DNA of 64,000 nucleotides from Diphasiastrum complanatum (Eukaryota > Streptophyta > Lycopodiopsida > Lycopodiales > Lycopodiaceae): positions 19,517,273 to 19,581,272 of the forward strand of contig CM055114.1 in assembly GCA_029204225.1 (NCBI GenBank), given 5' to 3'. Position 1 is the stretch's first letter. The number at the start of each line of letters is the position of its first letter. The notes beneath the pieces were generated by a model that was not told the origin of the DNA, made no database searches, and saw nothing but the letters and a program-made list of their open reading frames with translations. A program made the position numbers and the translations under genes. Below are positions 26,901 to 40,400 of the stretch, piece after piece.

Positions 26901-29900
26901 CACCCTGATTCGAACAGGTCGATTCGAACCGGCCGGTTTGAACCAATTCCTTTGAGGTTTGAACCGCCAGGCCAGGTTCGAATCGGAAAACAGTTCGAAC
27001 CTGTTTTTTTCATTCTTCAAAAAAAAAGTTGTATATTCACTGTACATACTACAGATACTTAATAGCTAGACAATTTCAATTTTCCTCTAAATTTACAGAT
27101 ATCAGGATAATCAGATTTTTTGTGACTTATCGTATCAAAATAGAATGACCCAACTTTAAGAGAACTGCAGTAAGTTGTAACTTTTAACCATATCCTGGGT
27201 ACAAGGATCTGCTAAGTGCTTGCTAAGGAGACTTAGGACTGTGGAGTTGGAACTTGTTACAACTTACTTGACACTTGGAACTTAGGGTTTAGAAACTAGG
27301 AGCCTGGAGTATAACTGAAATTTGAGCTTAGAGGCTAGAGCCGAATCCTGATAATAGCTATTAGTGACTCAAGCATACACTAGTGAGAGCCCAATAGGTA
27401 TACTTATACCCTCCAAGGCCCATGCACCACCAGTAGTGCATTGTGACACCTCACTGGACACCTCTGCAGCCTATCTGGGCCACGTCATCTAGTTCCCTAA
27501 TGACTCACTGATAGACCCATACCAACTCCACCACCATTTGTTTAGGTCTACAACGATTAATTATGACCATGCACACATAAGGAACCCAATTCCCTTATAG
27601 TCACAATGAACTTACGGGTTGTTGGTCTACTGATCCCTAGCGTGGACACGCTACTCGAGACCAGTCATGGGCATGACATTCTTCCCCCTTATTCAAGTTC
27701 TTTCCTCAGAACTTAAAAACTGGGAAAGTTCCTCCTTAAGCTTCCTTCCTGTTCCCAGGAACGTCTGTACATCCCTTCCATCGAACTAGATGCTCGGTAA
27801 CTATATGATTTCTCAATCGTTTAGTTCTTGTGTCCAAGATCTTTTCGGGTTCAAGTCAAGATACACCTGATGATTCATCCAACAGGTCCAATTGATCTCC
27901 AGATCCAAGATGCTCTCCTTCACGTAAACTCTTGGGTGACCTAGGCTCAAATCCATACATAAGCATAAACGAGCTCTAACCGGTAGCCGAATGCTTACTA
28001 CTGTTATAGGCAAACTCGATCAATGGAAGATACTTCTTCCAATCAGATTGCCGTCGGGAAACATATGCCCGAAGCATTTGTTCCATCGTCTGATTTGTTC
28101 TTTCCGTCTGTCCATCCGTCTCAGGATGATCAGAAGAACCGTCTCTAGTTTAGCAAACACAGTTGACCAAAAGTGACCGGTGAACTTCGGATTGCGATTG
28201 CTCGCAATATCACTTGGTAATCCGTAAAGTCTAAACAGACGCTTCACAAATGTCTGAGCTAAATCAGAAGCCTTTGTGGTGGTCTTTTCCGGAATAAACG
28301 TAGCCAATTTGGTAAGACGGTCGACCACAACCCAATTTGTATCATGTTGTTTATTCGTCCGTGGTAACCAACCACAAAATTCATGGAAATACTATTCCAT
28401 CTCTTATCCGGGATATCCAATGGATGCAACAAACTGCCAGCCTTATGGCGTTCAGCTTTATTCAACTGGCATTGGTCACGACCACATAAGATTCTGCCAA
28501 TAAAAGTCCCTTCGTACCAAATCTAATGTACGATGTATGCCGTGATGTCCTGCGCGTGGTGAGTCATGACATTCATAAAGAATTTTATTTTTAATAACAT
28601 CCACATCAAGCACACAGACCTTCCCTTTCGTGAACAAAAGTCCATAGAGAAGACGTCATCAGCACCCTTTTTATCCTTCCCGCCAGATTGATCACCATGA
28701 TCATCAGTGCCGCTTGATGTAACTGCTAGAACCCTATTCCGTATTGGTCCAAAATGTGGGTCTTTCTCACAAAGACCTCTCAGGGAGAGATAAAAGTCTA
28801 TTGATCTCAGTGAAGGAAAGTTTGTTCACTTCACCAATTCGACTAAGTGCATCAGCCACCTGATTAGAGGTGCCTTTGATATACCGCACTTCAAAGTCAA
28901 ATTTTTGCATGAGTTCTACCCATCTGGCCTTACGACCTCTTAAATCATTCTGATTACAGAAATACTTTAAAGGTTGGTGATCTGTATCAACCACGAACTT
29001 ATTACCATACAGGTAATGCCTCCATGATTTCAAAGCATTGATCACCACAAAAAGCTCTTTTTCCGGTGTGGTATACCTGACTTGTGCATTGGTTAGTTTC
29101 TTACGTTCAAAGGCAACGGGCTGGCCTTCCTGTAAGAGAACAACTCCAATAGTCGTATCACTCGCGTCAGTGTTAATGACGAATGACAAATCTGGATCCG
29201 CTATCCTCAAGACTGGAGCTGAGGCAATTAGAAGATTGAGTTTTTAAAAACTCTCATCTAACTTCTCATTCCATCTGATGGGAGGACTTGGCCTACCTTT
29301 GTGGCTTTTCACTCCTTTCAACATATTGTTGAGAGGCGCAGCAATCTTCGAGTACTCTGCAAATCTACGGAAAAACATAGTGAAACCTAAGAATGACTTA
29401 AGTTCATGCACCGTTTGAGGGAGTGGCCATTCCACTACCGTCTTTACCTTTTCCTCGTCAATCTTGATCCCAAAAGGTGTGATCTTATGACCAAGGTAAA
29501 GAAGTTCCTTTTTAAAGAAATCGCAATTTGATTCTTTTGCATAAAGCTTCTCTTGTCTTAGGATACGTAAGACAGTACGGTGATGCTTAGCATGCTCTTA
29601 GTGTTCTGTTGTAGATCAAAATATCGTCCCGAAACACTACTACAAACTTCCCCAAATACGGACAAAATAAATCGTTCATCATTTGCTGGAAAGTAGCCGG
29701 AGCATTAGTTAAACCAAAGGGCAAAACAAGAAACTCGTAGTGGCCAAACCTAGTCCTAAAACCGGTTTTAGATACATCTTCCATATATCCTGATCTGATG
29801 GTATCCCGTACGTAGATCAATTTTTGTGAAGTATTTAGCTCCATTCAACCGATCTATGAGATCATCCATCCTGGGCAACGAGTATTTATTTTTCACCGTA

Positions 29901-32900
29901 AGTTTGTTCAGACCCTTGTAATCTACACATAACCGAAAACCCCCATCTTTCTTACTCTTAAGAAGGAGAGGTGCTCCCCATGGAGACTTACTTGGTCTAA
30001 TGTGCCCCATCCCTGAGATATTCCTCGATTTGCCTAGCCACTTCCTCCTCTTCCTTTTGACTAAACCGATATGGTTGTCTGAAGACAGGACGACTATCGG
30101 GCAAAAGATATATCTTATGGTCCACCGACCGAGCATGTGGTAGTCCGTAAGGTAGTTGTTTCGGAAAAACTTCAGTAAACTCTTGTTTTAAATCTTGCAG
30201 TAGCTATCGTTCCTGATGCGAATTTTCGGTGTTAAAACATGAAAACACATTCACATCACCAACATCACAATGCAGCCGAGATTTTAAAACCAAATGAAAT
30301 TACTCAGAATCATGAAGTTTCTCTATTAATTCAGCTGAGGAAATCAACGGCGATGGAAGTACATCGGTCTCTCCAGAAATAGAGACAATTTGATCAAACT
30401 TATTCTTAAATACCAAAGTATGGTTTTTAAAATCTATTTCTAAGGAATCAGATTTATCGAAAAACCATTCATAGCCCAAGATCACATCAGTCCTGTCTAG
30501 ATTCATGACATGGAAGTCCAACGACTCAACATGGTCCTGCATCCGAAGCTCTAAATTTGAGACTTTGACAGCCCATATCTCAGCGTCCGACCCTGAGGCA
30601 AGACGGACCACATAACGATGATCACTGGCCATGGTGGTCATTCGGAGCTTCCGCACAAGTCGAGCATTCAAAAAATTGTGAGTACTACCTGAATCAAATA
30701 GTACATTTACGTCTTCCCCTAATATATTGCCTCTCACACGAAACAATTCATTAGGCTTGAAAGAAAGTGTACGAAAGTTGCAAGCACAAGCACAATTATT
30801 CAACAGATTGACTTCCAATTTACCTGCTGATAAATCTACTGCCATGAAACTTGACGACTTTGTTTTCTATTCGGGGCACTGTTTAGCACGTAGCCCGAGT
30901 TTATTGCAGAGAAAACACAAATTTTGCTTCAGTGCTGCCAACCGTGTGGGTCTTTTACCACGAGCTTCTTCTTATTCTTTTTCTTCTTAGACTGTTGGTA
31001 CGCTTCGGCTTCCAGCTCGTCAAAAAACTGCTTCTTCCACTTATTGGTTGATTTTTCCATTTGGGTTTCGGGCCCGTTTGGTCGTGCGTGCTTTTTCGTG
31101 AGGCAACAACGGTGCTATCATAGGCCTTGGCCACATGGATAGCATCTTCCAATGAATGGAGGATATTCCACTTACATTCATTTTGATAGTCGGCTGGCAG
31201 TCCAGAGATGAACTGCCACTGTGCCAACTTACGATCAAACAGTGGCACCTTGACCAAAGAATCCAAGAACTCTTGGACATAAACGTCCAGTTCTCGGTTG
31301 CCCATCTTGCAGTTGATAAAACGAATATATAACTCGGAATCGTCTATCGTGATTCCGTTAGGAATTCACCCCAATTCACCGGTTTCGTGGAAAGTTCCCT
31401 CCACCAAGAGGAGGCCTTGCATTCCAGAAACAATAGAACCGAGGATATCCATTTATCCTCTGGGACATTGTGCAAGCTAAAATAGCTTGTCCAACGATTA
31501 ACCCAGTCCTCAACAACTTCCAGGCGCTTGAGTTTTTTATCACCGAAAAATACTTCCGGTTGGTAGCCCAAGTTAGTTGAGGTGATGGCTTGTAGTTGGT
31601 TAAAGAGGTCGTTGCTTATTGCTCTGGTGAAGTTCCAGTATTGCCTTGCCCAGAGTGTGCAATAATTTATTAGAATCGAGGGCCTCATCACTGTTTGGTG
31701 ATGCTGGTTGGATTTCCGTGTCATCACTGCCTGGTGATGCCGGACGGATTTCCGTGTCATCACTGCCTGGTGATGCCGGACGGATTTCCGTGTCCCCCGT
31801 GTCACTAGAATATCATCTTTGTCCATTGTAGTGTAACTGAAAAAATAAAAAAAATTTCATTCAGTTTTAAATCCATTACGGGTATAATGATCAATGTCTA
31901 AAAAACCGAGTTTTTTTAAAAGATCAATGTACTTATTAAATTATACCAATGAATGCTTGCAATTTCGACATTAAGCAACGAAATAAAATATAACCACATG
32001 AATGCCTTAAAAAACTAATTAACACCACACACAAGCCATTATAGTACTGCATTCTAATTATCCCAAACCAATATGGCTTGGAAAATACCCATGGGATAAA
32101 TATCACACCCGAGAGAGAGAGAGAGAGGGAGCCATGCCAGGTTGGTGAGGGATGGAAGTGCGCCCATCCCTCCACCATTTCCACACTCTTTGGTTGCAGG
32201 TTTCTGGCAGAATGAGGGCGCACAGGAGGGCAGCGGATTTTCTGTTTAAATTTTTGTGTTTTTTCTCAGTTTTTCAAACATATTTCTTGCAAGAAGCCAT
32301 AAGGCAAATGCATCTGCTGTTTTTTGCAGATAGACACAGCCCTACCAGCGATTTACAGTTTTCTTTCCTCTACTTTCATTACTTACAAGCATAAGATTAC
32401 AGATTTGCAGGTTTTGCAATTATTATGCCTGAAAAACAGGGTAGATGTTGCCCAAATTTTCTCAGAAACTAATTCTTGCAGGTTGTTTCATCTATTACAG
32501 TGAATAGCACTTGTTTCTGAACCAAACCACTTCAAACAATGGCTTTACAGGCTCCAAAATCTGCAATCACAAAATTAGTTTGCTGGAAAATGGATCATAA
32601 ACTTGTCTCTCCATAATAGTCTGCCATGCAAACCTGTAAATGGCCACCAACACTCACAGCCAAATGATTAGTGCATTTTTGCCACTATTCTTGCCTTTTC
32701 TCACCGATTTAACATTAAACCGGCTTCCTAAAAAGCAATAGACAGCATCCAAATACAAGAACCACTAAAGAAAAGAACTAGAAGCCAGAAGAGGAAAAAA
32801 TTCCAGCATAACCTCTAAAGAAATTTTTGCTTTGATAAAGTGCCAACCGCAAAGTAATCGGCAACAATGGAACTAAAAACAGAATATCTTCTAAAAAATC

Positions 32901-34376
32901 GATTCGATATGCTTAAAGAACCGAACCAAATGTGATCCTGGTAGTGCACTTACCACACAAACGATTGCACTTCGAAAAAGTGATTACTATGGGTTTACTC
33001 CACCGAAATCTCGAGAAAACGTCGAGATTCACCACAACACTTTCAATGGCAAAATCCTGCTTAGAATGGCTCTAATACCAATATAAGGTCCTACACATAG
33101 GATATTGATCTAAGCATACCAATCAAAGCAGCAACACAAGGGAACGGGGTGGTGGATGAATCAATCCAACCAAACCTAGATCGTATGGATCTAGCCCCTA
33201 AGCTATGGATCAATCCCAGTCATGGAAAGAGGAATCACACTAGCAGCATGTAGCTACCAATCACAGAATCAAGCATACACTAGTGAGAGCCCAATAGGTA
33301 TACTTATACCCTCCAAGGCCCATGCACCACTAGTAGTGCACTGTGACACCTCACTGGACACCTTTGCAGCCTATCTGGGCCACGTCATCCAGTTCCCTAA
33401 TGACTCATTGATAGACCCATACCAACTCCACCACCATATGTTTAGGCCTACAACCATTAATTATGACCATGTACACATAAGGGCCCCAATTCCCTTATAG
33501 TCACAATTAACTTACGAGTTGTCGTCCCTAGCGTGGACACGCTACCCGAGACCGGTCATAGGCATGACAGAGACACAGTTTGACGCATTATCTGTGACCA
33601 CCTACACAACCATACAATGCAATGTGCATGACTTTGGAATTTCGAATTCAAGTGCTTAGTGAACCACAATCCATTGTTAATCAGTCGCCATTGAACAATG
33701 AACATTCAACATTAACATTTACAAATTACCATTTAACATTATAGTAAATTGTAATAAGTATAATATATATACCTGTACAACGTGCTGTGGTCCGATCTCC
33801 TCAATGACAGCTCAAATGTGTGAGAACATGTAGTCGCCCGTTCGATGGATCTGAGAAACATCGTCCCCATGCACGAAGACACTAGGATATTCAATATGTG
33901 GCGCCTCCTCGTATCGCTCCAACCATTAGATATGATGGTGCAACCATACCTAGTTAAAAGTTCACAGGTGACAAGTTACGACTCACATTGCAGTGTTGCA
34001 CAACTTACAAGTGACAAGACAAGATGATAGATCCGAGATTGTAATTCAAATTTCATGGCAAATTTCAATGATGAATGATCATTTGAAAATTGACAAATTA
34101 CAATCATGATTCATGATTAAACATAAATAGCTAGCTGCAATTAACAAGTAATAAGTATGCATTGTGCAATGCCACCACAGTGTATGAAAATTTAATGTAC
34201 AAATTACAATGTACATACTACATAATATATATCAATGATCAATCATCATAGAGTCTTTAAAGTTTACAGTGCATAAACACTCACACAAAATCTCAAGACT
34301 CACACACAATATCTCACACACACACAATCTCTCTCACACATAACACACACAATGCACATTACAATCTCAATGCGCA

Positions 34377-34426
<50 letters not shown>

Positions 34427-37400
34427 CGAAACTTGGGGCCTCGGGCGCGAAACAGGGCTTTTTTGTCAACAGTCGGTTGGAACGGTTCGAACCGTTCGAA
34501 TCGGGTCCGTTCGATTCGGTGGTTCGAACCGCGGTTCAATGCAACCTTGGAGAAGACAGAACTTACAATCAATGTTTGGATCAGCTTGGATCATAACAAC
34601 AATATTTATCCACACCCTCCTCCTCGGCTCTCTATGAAAAATGCGAGCACATAGGAAGTTTAGGGTCTTTTTTGGGGGAAAAAAAACTTGTTCTGAACGT
34701 ACATAATGCGTTCCATTCTAGACATACAGAAAAGGTTTGGAACTGGTATCTATGGAACTTGAAACTTTGCCATTTCGACTGTGGGGTAGTAACTATCCAA
34801 AAATTTGAGTCACAAGTGCTTGATAACTTTTTTCGTAAGTACCATGATGGATGGTATCTATATTTACCCATAGACACAAACATCTGTCACTGCTGACCAT
34901 ATTTATATGAATAGTTACATGAATACATTCATGAACCACTTTGATGCTACTCATACTTCCGTGAGAACTTCCTGCTGCCTGCTATCCAAGATCTGATTGT
35001 ACTGTTGCAAAACGCAAACAACATTAACCTACATAACTAGGATGCAGCATTTTACAAAGAAGGGCTACTGGAAAGAGACACGAGCTTGCATCCTAGGAAT
35101 CCATGCAGAACTAGATCTACAATTGTGGAATGGAATGGAGAAACTCTACTAGATAGGAGAATACAGGAAGCAAGATACTAAGATTCTTAGGTTTGGGAGG
35201 CCAAAACCCATTGTAGTTGCTGCCCCTACCACTGCATGCTTTATAAATTTGATTAGGTGACTGTTCTAGCGGTCCTGCATGCAGCTGTGTCCTATAGGTT
35301 GAGAACTCAAGGTCAAGCAGGACATTTAGCCTTTAAACATAAATGCCACACGTTGCCACCACATATTGACCAATAGTTACTAGCTGCTGGCAGAATAGTC
35401 TGTTTACTATGCATACCCTAATAAATCATAGTGCTTGTTGATGGATTGCAAAGTGTCATCACATATTTTTTTCTCCATGTTTAAAAAAAATCATGCTTGC
35501 TCCCTGAATTAACATGTCATCAAATGTGCACCGCAAAATCTAATTGCGTATGTCAATTATCCCCAAAATGATGCAAAAAATCGAAATAATTGTGGCATAT
35601 ACTGTCCCTTTTTAAGCATTCTTGTCCTAATAGGACGGACGGTATGGCCATTGGTGAGGAGAAAAAGCTTTCTATTCCCGTGTGGCCTAATGATTGATCC
35701 TTCATTGAATCAAGCACTTCAAAAATGTCCTTAGCCTATATCTAAAAGTGGCTTTTGGACTACAATCATCTGCACCTTAGTTGCTCGTTCCGGAACGGAA
35801 CGCCTTCTGGAACGTGTTGCGTTCCGGAATGGGACTTCCAAAAGAAATGTAAAAAATACGTTTTTCTACAAAGATACATAGCGTTGTCCTATTTAGATAC
35901 AAAGATATCCTATTTTCTTATCAGCATCAAAATCTTTGCTAGAAAGCTTGAGCTTGGATCACAAATATCCTACCATGAATAAACTTGATTCATTAGTGAT
36001 AGTATCCATGTGAGCTCAATTGGATACCGGATCCTAATGGTGCCAAGAATGGTAAACTGAATTTTGGGAATTCAGTAGAACTTTGAAATCTCTAGATGTT
36101 GTTCTAGGAGATTGTATAAAGTTTATATTGTTAAAGATGAATGTTATAATAGTCTTTACTTACTTGGATGATTGTAGAATTTGGAACTCATAATTTATAT
36201 TTCCTGAGTTGTATGTTGTACATATACTCCAGTATTTTCCGATGATTAAGTATGGTTTTAGAATCGTGAGAATTATGATTGACGAATCATAAGATTCTAA
36301 ATGTTTATGATTGACGGATCATAAATTGATACTTAAATGTGAGGATTCTTAAGATAATGAGTAATTCTTGATCAATTGGATGAGTCAAGGATTTAGATAT
36401 GTTATTTGAACTCTAAATTTCTTTACTCTCGTACATACTTGAGATTGTATGGATCTCACATGCATTTTCATTAAGTCTTTGCATACTTATGAGGGATTTG
36501 CTTATTTTACAGATTGTAGTCTATAAGTGCTTGTGTATTCAGTCTTTATCTCCATACTTATAGGAGACAAATAAATCTATTAAGATACGGATAGATGCTG
36601 ATTTCTTGCATATGATGCTAGAAATGGGGCTGTTAACTCATTAGAGTAACTGCAGTACTCTGGTTTGAGTTATGATTGTCTGAGACTTGATGGATCTCCT
36701 AGAGATTTTAGATGACTGAATTGTGGTATTTTAGAATATTTGATATTCTAAGAATATTTGTACCAAGAAGCCTTATTTACTGCAAGAAATTGAAATGAAA
36801 TTTCTTTAGCTTTCGGATTTGATTTCTAAAATAAAGTAAAGTCACCCAGTGTTTCATGTAACTGGGATTACATGAAGGTGATGAACTTTTGTTTTGAAGT
36901 AGATTAACCCATTTGGAGGATTTATAGCTTAGTGTATCTTTTGGAATTTGAGTTAGTATTCATGAGTAGAGGCAAGCAATTTTTAAATTGTTGCATCTCT
37001 GAATACTTATTAAGATGGAAAGATCAGACTAAGAATAATGGTTCATGGGTAAGATTTGAAAGCTTAAGGAATAGTTTCATGTTTTCTTTTTCCCGTTCTG
37101 AGGACAGAACTTATATAAGGGAGGAAGAATGTTATGGCCATATTCCGTTAAGGACATGGAATAATCCTAATATGGTAGTCCGGCCCTCCAGTGTTCGAGT
37201 TTATTGGTCACGCCTAGATTTTATTCTACGTCGAGGCCTGTGGGTGACTAATAAGCTTGAGAGGACCCAGACACTCTAATTGAGACATATGGAGTAGTGC
37301 ATGTACGTGTGACTGATTTGGGCAGGAGGTATGCATGAAGAGCTGTAACCTATTTATAGTTGACCTGCATGGGAATTGCATGTGCTCATGCATAGGATCC

Positions 37401-40400
37401 TACTCTCTATATATTGAGGTAGTGATTACTCCGTCGACGACTTTGGTCTAGGTTACATGTTGAGCTCTTCTCCTCTTGCTGTCACATTGGCATGGCTTGG
37501 GGGGCTAGATCCAGGAGGATTCTCCAGGAGGGATCTAGGATTGGTTGGGTGGTTTTGCTCCACAGTCTCTCTTGTGTTTTCCTATCCTCATCTTAGGGGT
37601 TTGTCCCTAGTGGTCTTTACAGTTTGTACCCCACCTATTGAGACCAAATAATAATCGACTTCCAATTATTGACTTTAGGAAAATAGCACGCTCTTAGAAG
37701 GCCCAAATTGCACTTTCAATAGCCCAAATGATAATACAAAATATGAGTCCAACCTAGGTAATTGTATGTTAGTAGCAATAGATGAATACATAGCTTTCTG
37801 GACTTATAGTATTGCAGAAAGGTGCCACTTGCCTGAAAATGGCTAGAATAACATCTTGGCAACACTAATACGTGAATTACTCATGTGTACAATTCTATGG
37901 ATGTCCAACCTGCAACTTCTTGGTGCTAACTAGGCTGCAAATCCAAGCTATAGCATCGCATTATCTTTCTAGAAGTAAAAATAATACTGAATCCTATTGC
38001 GTAGATACTTAGTTAGTTCATCAAATACCATAGATGGTCCAGCTTGTTTCAGTTTTAGTGGGCCTCTACTTACTAGACCTTTGTGCAGGTGGCCATGGCC
38101 TATTTCAATTTCTCCTATGACATTAAAACTGCTGTCCATGAAATGGAAAGTCACATCTCATATTTCATAATAGATCATTTGAAATAGATGCCATGCATGC
38201 ATGTTGAACTGCCATCAAAGGTGCACTACTGGTACCCGTTCATCCATTGAACTCGATTGTCAGCTGCCAGAATTTAAGAGTAACTATCTATCAAACATTT
38301 TGTTGAGAACATAGTCTTTACACATGGTCTACTCGGTCTTGAGCACTCTTGGAAAGGCTACACAATCTTGGTTTTTGGAATGGTGAATCTTTCATCATTG
38401 AATGAATTTAATCAGCCCAACAAGGAAGAAATTTTTGTTTGAGAGTTAACGTCAGTTGGATAATTTCGTGCCATTTTACTAATGGTCAGATTGACCTGAA
38501 TTTCAGGTACTGGAATTACTTAAGAAAGCAGACATTTGTATTGGAATCTTACAACACGAATGTTAACTGGATGATGAATCGTGCACTGTTCTTCTCACAT
38601 TGCTGGCTATCATGGAGTTTTGTCCTACCGATTTTGATGACACTTGTACATCTCACTGCAGCATTAAGATCTATACTATGTTGTTCTGGGGACAATTATG
38701 TCCTCTATTCATGTGGTTAGCTCTTAACTTTTGACCTGTTCTTGAATATTTATCAGTCAGAGATCATCTAAATCGGTTCTTTTGATCCTCAAGAGAGGTG
38801 TAAAGTTTTTGCTTCTACTTAGCGATTTTTTTTTAGTTCCTTCTGTTTTGAGGTAGTGCTTGGAGGAGAGAGCACATCCATTGATTAGTATCAAACAACA
38901 GGGCATTCTCATTTTGTTGGTTCTTCATATCTATGCAGCTTCTCATAAAAATATGCTCTTTCTACATAGTTAGTGCTATTGCAATAATTGCTAGCAAAGG
39001 TTAAGATGAGAAATGGTTAATAATTATAACATAACTTGCTTACTCATGTGAGTTCCACTATTGAGGTCTAAATTTCTCCACGTGATATTATAGTGGAGTG
39101 AATTAGAGATCCTTAGCGTTGTTTATTTATTTATTTTGAAGCTTTTCTAGTGTGCTAGTTATTGGTCATAACATGCATGTAGTTTATAGATCTGTGGGTG
39201 TTCGCTTCTGAGGCCATACTATACACGAATTTAAGAGGAAATCGCTATATATAAGAGTGATTAATCTGAAAAAGTTTTTGTAGTCCAGTCCTTACATGTA
39301 TTCAAAGTTTACATAGAAAAAATTAAAGCCAAACCTGTGAATGATTTTTGGAAGCATGGTTATTTGTATAGTTGGTTATTTTTCGGCACATCAAGGTGCA
39401 TTTTTGGTAGGAATACTTCTAATAATCAGGTCTTGCATGCGGTGATCCACCTCCTTGAAGTTTTGCATGTTTGTTTTCTGGCAAAAAATGGCAGATTCTG
39501 ATAACTCGTTGGCTCTCTCTGCTCACTCCTTGAAACTCTATAAGAACCTAGCAGCACCTACTGATCTATAGAGAAAACATGCCTGCAAATCTTCGTTAGG
39601 TTTCATGCACTGAGCATTGAGAACGATTGTTGCAAAGTATGTATGTCAGAATCTTGGCAGATTTTGAACGTTTTTGAGAAATGCTTATTTCTCACTGATG
39701 TTTGAGAGTTAGGATCTGAAATTTGGCAGCATTTGCTCATCCCTAGGGTGACCAGGCTTGTATTTTTTTTGAAGTTTGGTTTACTTTGTGTAGAAAACAA
39801 GCTCTCGATAATGCATGAATCAGTTCCCTCTGATTTGGGGTTGACATCACTTTCGTTTAAGTGAGTATATTATTGATTGATTATTGTTTACAGTCGAATT
39901 TAAAATTTTGGTATAACATTGAGTACTGGAAATCACAAAGAGACATGAGAATTAGCTCATGGTTTTGGAGTGTAAGTTAGAGCCAAATGACTAAGGAACT
40001 ACCTCCTCACACACAAACACATATTAAAAAATGAGATTAGTCCCTAACTATTGAGTTGTAGCTGTTTAACCACTTAACTCTTTATGGTTTTTCCTTCTTA
40101 TGCACTCTTAGTCTAATTAACTTTGTAATGGAGTCCATGCATGTCTCCACCTAATATTCACACAATAACTGCAAACTTAGACATATGTGCACTTAACTAG
40201 CGAGCTACTAGAGTTTTACTCTAGCTAAAGTTCATGTCACGACTACTAATGAATCGATTGTAGATTATTTATCACTAGTAAAAGAGTAATCCATGCACAA
40301 AAATGTGCCCATGTTGATCAATGGCTTGTCACATGCTAGTAGCAATCTGGTGAAATGTGGGCCCTTCGGACTGTGAGTAAACCATCGGATAATGCATTCG

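Larger units (their letters stand above)
27369..33569 (-). mobile_element. Ty3/gypsy chromovirus-like element 2 with both LTRs, antisense in GCS intron 10
   Basis: Right (5') LTR at 33081-33569, left (3') LTR remnant at 27369-27678, primer site at 33068-33080 and polypurine tract at 27679-27693. Between them on minus lie gag, a DSGS protease, RT, RNase H, integrase and a chromodomain-like tail in the Ty3/gypsy order. The open frames are broken in several places and some catalytic motifs are altered, so it is dead. The full-length right LTR against a 310-base left LTR shows later truncation on the left, where repeat family Y abuts. Confidence 0.92.

Noticed and set aside
26890-27010. tRNA gene or SINE suggested by GGTTCGAATC (B-box-like)
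   Set aside because: The motif recurs many times as overlapping palindromes and no A box or cloverleaf could be drawn; kept only as an alternative for family Y.
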